From Ulva prolifera (taxonomy: Eukaryota > Chlorophyta > Ulvophyceae > Ulvales > Ulvaceae): 64,000 bases of DNA. The notes below the pieces were generated by a model. It was not told the origin of the DNA. It ran no database searches and saw only the letters and a list, made by a program, of their open reading frames with translations. The number at the start of each line of letters is the position of its first letter. The first letter of the stretch is position 1. The stretch covers positions 3,592,513-3,656,512 of the forward strand of contig CM041199.1 of NCBI GenBank assembly GCA_023078555.1. Direction: 5' to 3'. A program made the position numbers and the translations under genes. Shown one piece after another: positions 57,340 to 64,000 of the stretch.

Positions 57340-60300
57340 ATGGAGAATCCAAAAGTGTATTTGGATATCAGTATCGCTGGGGAGAGTGCAGGACGTGTAG
57401 TGGTGGAGCTTCGCAGCGATATTGTACCCCGCACGGCTGAAAACTTTCGATGCTTATGCACAGGTGTGCCTCGCTGAAGCAAGAACCAATGTCACAATGC
57501 ATTCCCAGCAAACCTGCGCAGCTGGAGCACACCCTCGAAGAAGATTTATTACTGTACTGGCCTTGTTTAGAGGCGTTCATCTCATCCGCTGATGTCTAGC
57601 CAAGGCACTGATCTGGGAGCTGGAATGGCAAACCTGAGTATACACACGCAGCCCGCATCTTCGCCAAGTCCTTGCTTATCGCTGAATTTAGTATCATGTT
57701 TCGTTCTTTCCTGCAGAGATTTGGCCATTTAGTAGCCGTGTTGCAAGTTGAGCATGGCATGACTGCATCTGCTCTGCACGTTTGATCTGTTGTAGTCCGC
57801 GCATTTGAGACCCACATCTCACTACGAATACGTCTCGGTTCTTTCGATGCTCCTGCCGGGGCTAGACCTGTACGACCCGCTGGACACGGGAATGCAGAAC
57901 ACATATGTGGAGCTGCAGCCGTGAGGCAATCCCCCCGAATGACCCACGAAGATAATTCATAGACACTGCGCTGTTGATTATGTAGCAGGCCGTGGTGCTG
58001 GCGCACATCAATCGGTGGGCTGCCTGTATTTATTGTGTTCCTCAACACCCGAATGTCCTCTCACACCTGCACCAGGATCCGCCAGAATTCTTTGATGCTG
58101 ATGGTGTCCACACCATTGACTCTTGCTGCAGATGACAGCGGCCTGCCTAAGTTATTGTGTCCCTTTGCTTTCATGGAAAGTGCTTACTCACTGCAGCTGT
58201 GCAGGAGAAAAGGGCATGGGGACAGCTGGCAAGCCCCTCCATTTCAAGGGAAGTGTCTTCCACCGCATCATCCCCAAGTTCATGTGCCAAGGTGGAGACT
58301 TTACAGCAGGAAACGGCACCGGCGGGGAGTCTATTTATGGCAACACCTTTGATGATGAGAACTTCAGGCTGAAACATGACCGAGCGGGTGTGCTCAGCAT
58401 GGCGAATGCTGGAGCAGACACGAACGGCTCTCAGTTCTTCCTCTGCACTGCAGCAGCCCCTTGGCTCGATGGCAAGCATGGTGCGCCCCTTCTGCCTCTA
58501 GTCTGGCTTGAACTGGGCAGGATTCTGTGCTTCAGCAGAGCGGACCTGCCATGACTGTCGTGTTCTTGGATACAGCGGTGCAGCTTTGACCTGCTTGATG
58601 CGATAGATCAGGTGACGCCGGAGGCACAGTCATGCCCCGATCAATCAGCCAACTGTTGCAGTGGAGCGAAATCACGATGGGGACTAGACTCTTTATCTTG
58701 AGATATCTGAGCACGAGCTCATTACATCAGAACACATCTCACCAGTAGTGCCGTTTACTCAAACGCCCTGACAGTGCTGGAGCGCAGGCGACATCATGCT
58801 ATATCAATGCCCATTTAGACAAAGCCTGCGTAGATGCCCAGTGTGTGGTTTTGGTTGTCCATGTCGTCGAGCTTGCCGTTGCGGTGAGCGACGCCCCAGT
58901 CTTTGCTTGAGCGGTGGTGCTGTTCGCACTCCTGACCACTTGCACACCCGAACGCCAAGCCCACAATGCACGGGCCCAGGCAGCACATCGTGTTACCCAT
59001 CCAGCATCCATCTTTGCACCACCTCATCATGCGTGGCCCAGACAAGCGCAGGGCCACGGGGCTTTGAGGCGTGCGCCTCGCCAGTGTGAGTTACTCGTGC
59101 TGTTTCACCATCTTGAAAACAGCCACAGGCTCCCGGTGCGCGGCCCGAGACATTTGTCACATGACGCGGCGGCAGGACCATGCTGTGCTGTGCTGTGGGA
59201 GGCACTTCGTTTGTGCCTCAGCTCAGCCCGCAGTGCCAGATGCCGCGAGATCAGCGGCACCACCCCGCATAATCACGAAAGACTGGCTCGCGCCAATATG
59301 GCCCACGCCGCAGACCCCAACAACAAGTGTGGCGTGCAGTTGTATTTGGGTCGGTTGTGGAGGGCATGGGCGTGCTCAAACGCATGGAGGCGATGGGCAG
59401 CAAAAGCGGCAAGACGGCACGCCGCGTCACCATCCGCGACTGCGGCCAGGTCGAGTCCCGCCTGCAGCGCGCCCTCGCCCTCGCCGCGGAGCGCGAGGAG
59501 CTCGCCAGCTTCAAGCGCGACCCCGTCGCCGTCGACCCCGACGCCGAGGCCGCAGCGCGCCTCCGCACGCTGCGCGGCGACCCCCCTGCGCCCGACGCCG
59601 CGGCCGGCGGCGGCAAAGCCGCCGGCGGCGCAGCCGCCGCGGAAGGCGGTGCGGAGGAGGCGGGGGGGCGAGCGAAGCGGAAGCGCGACGGAGACGGCGC
59701 GGCGGTGCTGCGCAGCGATGATGCTGATGGGGGCGGTGGGGGGACGGGGGGCGGGGGTGCGGAGGCCGCAGGCGGTGCTGAGGGGGGTTTGAATGGGGAG
59801 GGTGCGGCGGAGGGCGGCGAGGGTGCAGGTGCGGGGGAGGCGGCGTGGGAGGACGAGGCGCTCGCAGCGATGAACCCGCGGCAGCGCCGGCTGCTGGAGC
59901 TGAAGCGGAAGGGGCAGCGCGCACGCAAGGCGAACGAGAACGCGGCGGTGTCGGAAGCGAAGCGCGAACGCAAGGGCCCGCCGGACCCGAACCTCGAGCG
60001 CAAGAAGTGGATGGATCAGGAGCTCAAGCACAAGCAGGTCCGCACCCGCTCTCCCACCGTCAGCATCACTCGCACACATATCCCATATCGTCCGGCCTGT
60101 ATACACCAGACCCATTCGGGATATGTCCCAGGCGGTTATCCCAGGCTGACCGGAGAGATTCCCCACCGCCTGACGTGGGGGCCGTGCGTGCAGGCGGAGC
60201 TGCAGTCGATGGGCCTGGCGAAGGGGGACGTCCACCTCCTCGAGGCGGCCGGCCGCGCCGAGTGGGGCTACGCCGCCGGCGACAAGCCCCCCTCCGCATA

Positions 60301-60679
60301 CGGCTGGGAGTCCCACGACACCGACCCCGAGTACGCGCTGTACGAGAAGCGCGCTGCCCGCGTGCCGTACACCGCAGCGCAGCGCGAAGCGCAGCGCGAG
60401 GCGGCCGCGGCGGCGGGCGCGCCGGCCGTCGGCAAGGGCGGCGCAATCGTCATGCGCGACACGCCCGAGGCGGTTGCGACGCTGCGGCGGGAGATGCTGG
60501 ACGCGGAGCGGCGGCAGTCCGGGGCGTCGCGGCGGCGGCGCTTCGACCCGGACGCGCCGGTGGAGGGCATCAACAGCCGGAACGACCACTTTGTCAAGAA
60601 GCTCGACCGGCTGTACGGCAAGCACACGGCCGAGATCAAGGCGAACCTCGAACGCGGAACCGCGCTGCCCGACCGCTGA
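57340..60679 (+). CDS. Cyclophilin-SYF2 fusion, putative spliceosomal isomerase
   Basis: Four exons (57340-57463, 58205-58480, 59340-60037, 60194-60679) give 527 residues. Residues 1-170 are a complete cyclophilin: [41 protein letters not shown] and TIRDCGQ. The catalytic Arg62, Phe67, Gln70, Trp128 and His133 are all present at +7 relative to human cyclophilin A. A Gly/Ala/Glu-rich linker follows. Residues from about 310 to the end are a full SYF2: [53 protein letters not shown], and [14 protein letters not shown] at the C-terminus. SYF2 belongs to the Prp19/NTC spliceosome complex, and several cyclophilins are spliceosome parts, so one protein for both is plausible. The junction lies inside exon 3 with no stop or splice site needed. 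The last intron is 156 nt, a multiple of three and free of stops. Confidence 0.93.
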
Positions 60680-63600
60680 CGCGCTGCGTGTTCTTCTGTT
60701 CAGATGGACGCCGGAGCGCCGGAGTTCTGGTTCGCATTACGGCTTCCTTCGTGGGGAGTGCGTGTGTATGCATATGCAGTAGCCCGCCCTGGCTGCATGT
60801 TGACCGCATTCCGGGTGGCGCGATCACACAGGAGGCGGGGCAACGCTGCTTTGCTTTCTTCTGCTTGTCCTAGTATGCCTGGGGTCTAGAGCGTGCAGGC
60901 TTGCGGGGCTCTGAAATGAAGATGCTTGATCTCGGAGCAGCTGAGGCCAGCGTGCAGCCTCTGACTTCGAGCGTGCAGCAGATGTGAGCTGCGTGTGGCT
61001 CTGTGTAACCATGCTCACATGCACACCCCGTAGCAGGCTCGTGCCGGACAGGTACGTGCAAATTCACGGCAGAATGGCGCGCACTCATGTTGCGATTCAT
61101 GCGTGCGTTGTGTGAGGCGGTGGTGGGTTCAAACACTGCACCCACCACTGCCCCACCGGTAGGCCAATAGCTCATTCTCGCCAGTGTGCCCGCCCCACAG
61201 CCGAAGCTGTGGCTGTGGGGCGGTGGTGCGGGTCACGGCCCCTGCGCACTGCAGGGCGCGCGGGGCTCTGGCGGACAGCAGACTCTGATGAGTCGCCCCG
61301 GATTGGAGTGGCTCGGCTGAGACGTGCCGATGCTGCCAAAGGCGCGGAGCGGCATCTGCCTGTGCCCCACATCGTGTTGCTTTGAACCTCTTTCGCTTTG
61401 CCTGTGTTCCTGAGATGGGGTTTTGATCAGATTGAAATGCTAGGAATTGCTTGGTCGAATTGCTAGGTAATGAGTGCTTGACTGGGGGAGTCTCTTCTGT
61501 GGGGCACTGGGGGTCGGATGTGGAGTACTAGGAGGTTTTAATCGTGAACGACTGCTGCCAGTATACGGTGTTAGTACTACAATCGATGCTTGGTCGTGCA
61601 CTTGCCTGTAAATCGTCGCCAATGGTGCACTGCTGCATCACTGCAGATAACCAGTTGTGAGTTCACGCAGACATATTGACACAAGCGTCTCAGGCTATTT
61701 CAAACCAGCACACTGAATGCCTGGTCTGCTCCGACAGCGCAGCCGCCGTCTGGATGTTTTAGCTGTATATGTTACAACATTGAAACTTTTTTTTCGCATA
61801 GCTGGCTGCAATGCAGAGATCATGTTGGATTCCAGAACTGCATGTCTGGAACTGGTATGCCTATGTTGGCAGCGGAACCCTTCAGCACCGTTACATTTCA
61901 AACGTTGTAACATTTGTGACCAAGGCGACAGAGAGTTTATGTTTGGATCGACCTCGACTCCCTCAAGGTCAAGGACTGATATATGCGGTGATCAAGCCGG
62001 AAGCGGATGCCGCCTTGCTGGACCTTTACCCTAGAAGCACAATGAGAAAGGCGCCACCCTGCAGATGCTATGTCCGAAGGGGGGCACGCACACCTCCACC
62101 AACAAATCTTGCAGCATGGTCGGCATGTCCTGACACGGTGCACTGAATGCAGATCGTCGACCAATTGCAGTGAACGTGGCTGAAGGATGCTGTTGCTGCG
62201 TCGATGTTACGCGCGCGTGATGTAAGACTACAAGTCGAACGCAGATGCGCAAAAATGCTTGTAGCAGGTGCAACTGTCAGGTTCTCGAAGCCGCAGTACG
62301 GGCCGGGCATCTGCCACGGCAGCTGTGCCACCGAGTTTTCGGGTGGTTCAGTTTGCACATCGGCTGTGCGGGAGTCTTGGGGAATGGCGCCGAAGGAAGC
62401 GACTTCGTCTGGTCTTATGACATATGATCCCGTATGCGAGATGTGGACCGTCGGCAGGCTTGTGCTTTGCGGAACTACCGATAGCTAACATGAGGTACAT
62501 AAGACGCAGTCGGTCGCATCATGAGGCAACGCTCCCTGCACACGCCGAGCATGCGAAGCCCGTGACGAAACGGAAGTCAGCCGAATGTGACGATCAGCAG
62601 AAGAGGATCTCCCTTGGAGGGAACGTCTGGTGGAGGTGACAGCTGGCGGTACCCTTCGCCACCATACATCGGACAGCCTTCACAGCTTGAAGCGTGTTTT
62701 GGAGGGGACAAGCAAAGGATATGCTCGTTTTTAGGAAATGTATTTGAATTTGTTGAGAGTTCAATGAGTTTACTGACGGTGACTTGGTGGCACAGGCGAC
62801 GACGAATTCCGCTGCAGAGCCTGGCAAAGACATCGTGCGGGCAATAAGACGAGCGCTGAAAAAAGGTTTCAAGATATACTAAACTTGATCAAGGTATGGG
62901 GCCTGTTCATTCACTACAGCGTGGTGTTGCCGGGAGGTCGCTCAGATCACCTGTCTCGGCGCGATCGATGTCTACATGCGGCCACCAACGCAACGCATTG
63001 AAGCACATTTTTCAGGATAGGTAGATTATAGTTTCCATACCGGCGCTAGAGTACCCGCTGCCATGCCAGCGTCGGCATATCGCGACACCACGCACAGGGA
63101 ATCATCTGTACGCATCGCTGCGTCCACGAGCGTCGTCGGTACATTACTTCCTCCTGTGCTCCAACAAGCACGTATGCATGGCATATCAATGCCCCGCGGT
63201 TCTCGTGGCTGAAGAGTGAGTGCGTGGGGTCCCCTGCTGGATCTCTGCAAGGCAGCAGACGTCTGCTGCTGTCCGCTGTGCACACAGCCAAGCCAGCAAG
63301 CAACGCCTCCCGCGCGAGCATACAGATGATTGCGTACCGCCGACAGCATCAAGCAACCAGGCCAACGCCTGCAGCCGAGATCCCATCCAACGAGTTGCTT
63401 GTGCACACTTGCTTGCCCTACCATTTGCGAGATTGTGATTGCACTCCAAACCATAACCGGCCCACCACGGCTACACTCATCCGCTCTCCAACGGCTACTT
63501 ACTCAGGTGTGCCGTGGCGAGTCGCCATGTGCGTCCATACAGTCGGTCGGTCCAACCTGCGACAGCGCCTGACGGACAACATGATCCCTCCTGCCGGTGG

Positions 63601-63718
63601 GCCTGAAGGCCCAGGACCCCACGCCGTTGACAAAAGCCATGTACCAACATAGTCTATATGATGTAGACCCTCCCGGCTCAATGCAGGGGCGCCCCCGCAC
63701 ATCGCTTCAGCAGCAGAG
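60680..63718. other. Region with weak exon candidates only
   Basis: A 12-bp-arm stem-loop (CGCCCCACAGCC / GGCTGTGGGGCG) lies at 61190-61223. Plus-strand stretches that might be exons of one moderate-GC gene are 61880-62040 (GLIYAVIKPEADAALLDLYP) and 62480-62628 (KPVTKRKSAECDDQQKR, followed by AAC|GTCTGG). A last one follows acceptor GCACAG at 62791-62796 and ends DIVRAIRRALKKGFKIY, then TAA at about 62879. The last two are in compatible phase. No family is recognised. Confidence 0.3.
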
Positions 63719-64000
63719 ATGGCACCATCCGTCCGCGCCTGCGCCACCGCCGCGCTTTTGGCCCTCTGCGGCGTCCTTGTGGCCGCGCCCGCCCCGGCCC
63801 GCGCCGACCTCGCCGCCGGCCTCGCGCCGCCCCCGGCCACGGCCGCCCCCAACGTCTCCGACCTTGTAACAGACGGCCTCGACGCGACAGGTGTGCGGCG
63901 TCTGCCCGCTCTCTTTACTCGTTCGGTTCCTATCGTTTTTGCCGTATTCGTTCTGTTCCTATCGTTTTTGCCGTATTCGTTCTGTTCCTACCGTTTTTGC
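63719..64000 (+). CDS. First exon of a secreted or lumenal protein (partial)
   Basis: The coding exon 63719-63890 (57 codons plus one base) ends CGACAG|GTGTGCGG and the rest lies beyond the window. The leader is a typical cleavable signal: a short basic start (MAPSVRACA), a hydrophobic core (ALLALCGVLVAA) and an AxA-like site before DLAAGL (PARA|D). It could be an ER signal peptide or a thylakoid-type transfer segment. The mature part visible (PPPATAAPNVSDLVTDGL) is too short to identify. This is the only gene in the window whose first exon is very GC-rich. Confidence 0.6.
   Translation, partial: MAPSVRACATAALLALCGVLVAAPAPARADLAAGLAPPPATAAPNVSDLVTDGLDATGVRRLPALFTRSVPIVFAVFVLFLSFLPYSFCSYRFC
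63926..64000. repeat. 29-bp tandem repeat at the window end
   Basis: About 2.6 copies of a unit starting GTTCCTATCGTTTTTGCCG at 63926, 63955 and 63984. It lies in the first intron of the last gene and continues past the window. Confidence 0.95.

Noticed and set aside
59273-60625. 450-codon minus-strand frame opposite cyclophilin-SYF2
   Set aside because: Antisense shadow; the plus-strand frame carries two recognisable domains.
61190-61223. GC-rich stem-loop as a transcription terminator
   Set aside because: Intrinsic terminators of this type are bacterial; in this eukaryotic setting it is recorded only as a hairpin about 500 bases after the cyclophilin-SYF2 stop.

Overview
This is eukaryotic nuclear DNA with spliced genes, and the best guess is a green alga. 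Plant-type leucine synthesis with a plastid-transit-like leader (leuD), a permuted tRNA gene of the kind reported from prasinophytes, red algae and nucleomorphs, and GC-rich exons joined at GTGCG donors all fit a prasinophyte-like chlorophyte, but no marker settles the species. All gene models below were built by joining exons by eye at GT...AG sites with matching phase and known protein families. No virus-like element or CRISPR array was seen.

Layout. 1-10.9 kb is repeat-rich with no clear protein gene. It holds a tRNA-Ser(GCT), a permuted tRNA-Ser(AGA), a palindrome cluster and the first of four copies of a 102-bp hAT-type MITE. 10.9-17.5 kb (+) encodes a 2-oxoglutarate/Fe(II) oxygenase with a TonB/AgmX-like tail, interrupted by a 4.7-kb repeat-filled intron. 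17.5-22.5 kb is non-coding as far as I can see. 22.6-24.6 kb (+) encodes a multi-pass membrane protein of unknown role with an organelle-leader-like first exon. 26.6-32.6 kb (-) is a large helical/coiled-coil protein with at least eight exons. 34.5-35.9 kb (-) is ribosomal protein eL21, divergent from 36.3-39.8 kb (+), the isopropylmalate isomerase small subunit. 41.1-47.8 kb (+) is Golgi tether subunit COG1. 49.0-52.5 kb (+) is a single-TOG-domain microtubule protein. 54.5-56.8 kb (-) is an HD-domain phosphohydrolase, divergent from 57.3-60.7 kb (+), an uninterrupted fusion of a cyclophilin to the splicing factor SYF2. 61.8-62.9 kb has weak exon candidates, and a new gene with a signal-like leader starts at 63.7 kb and runs off the window.

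The genes are unrelated housekeeping functions and form no pathway. What they share is architecture: short, moderate-GC 5' exons giving way to longer, very GC-rich 3' exons; 5' splice sites of the form GT-N-Y-G rather than GTAAG/GTGAG; TGCAG acceptors; and introns loaded with small repeats and poly-C/poly-G runs.

The most notable items are the cyclophilin-SYF2 fusion, the permuted tRNA-Ser, the 102-bp MITE whose 8-bp target sites look like splice sites (one exactly covers a 5' splice site), and the consistent 5'-to-3' GC step inside genes.
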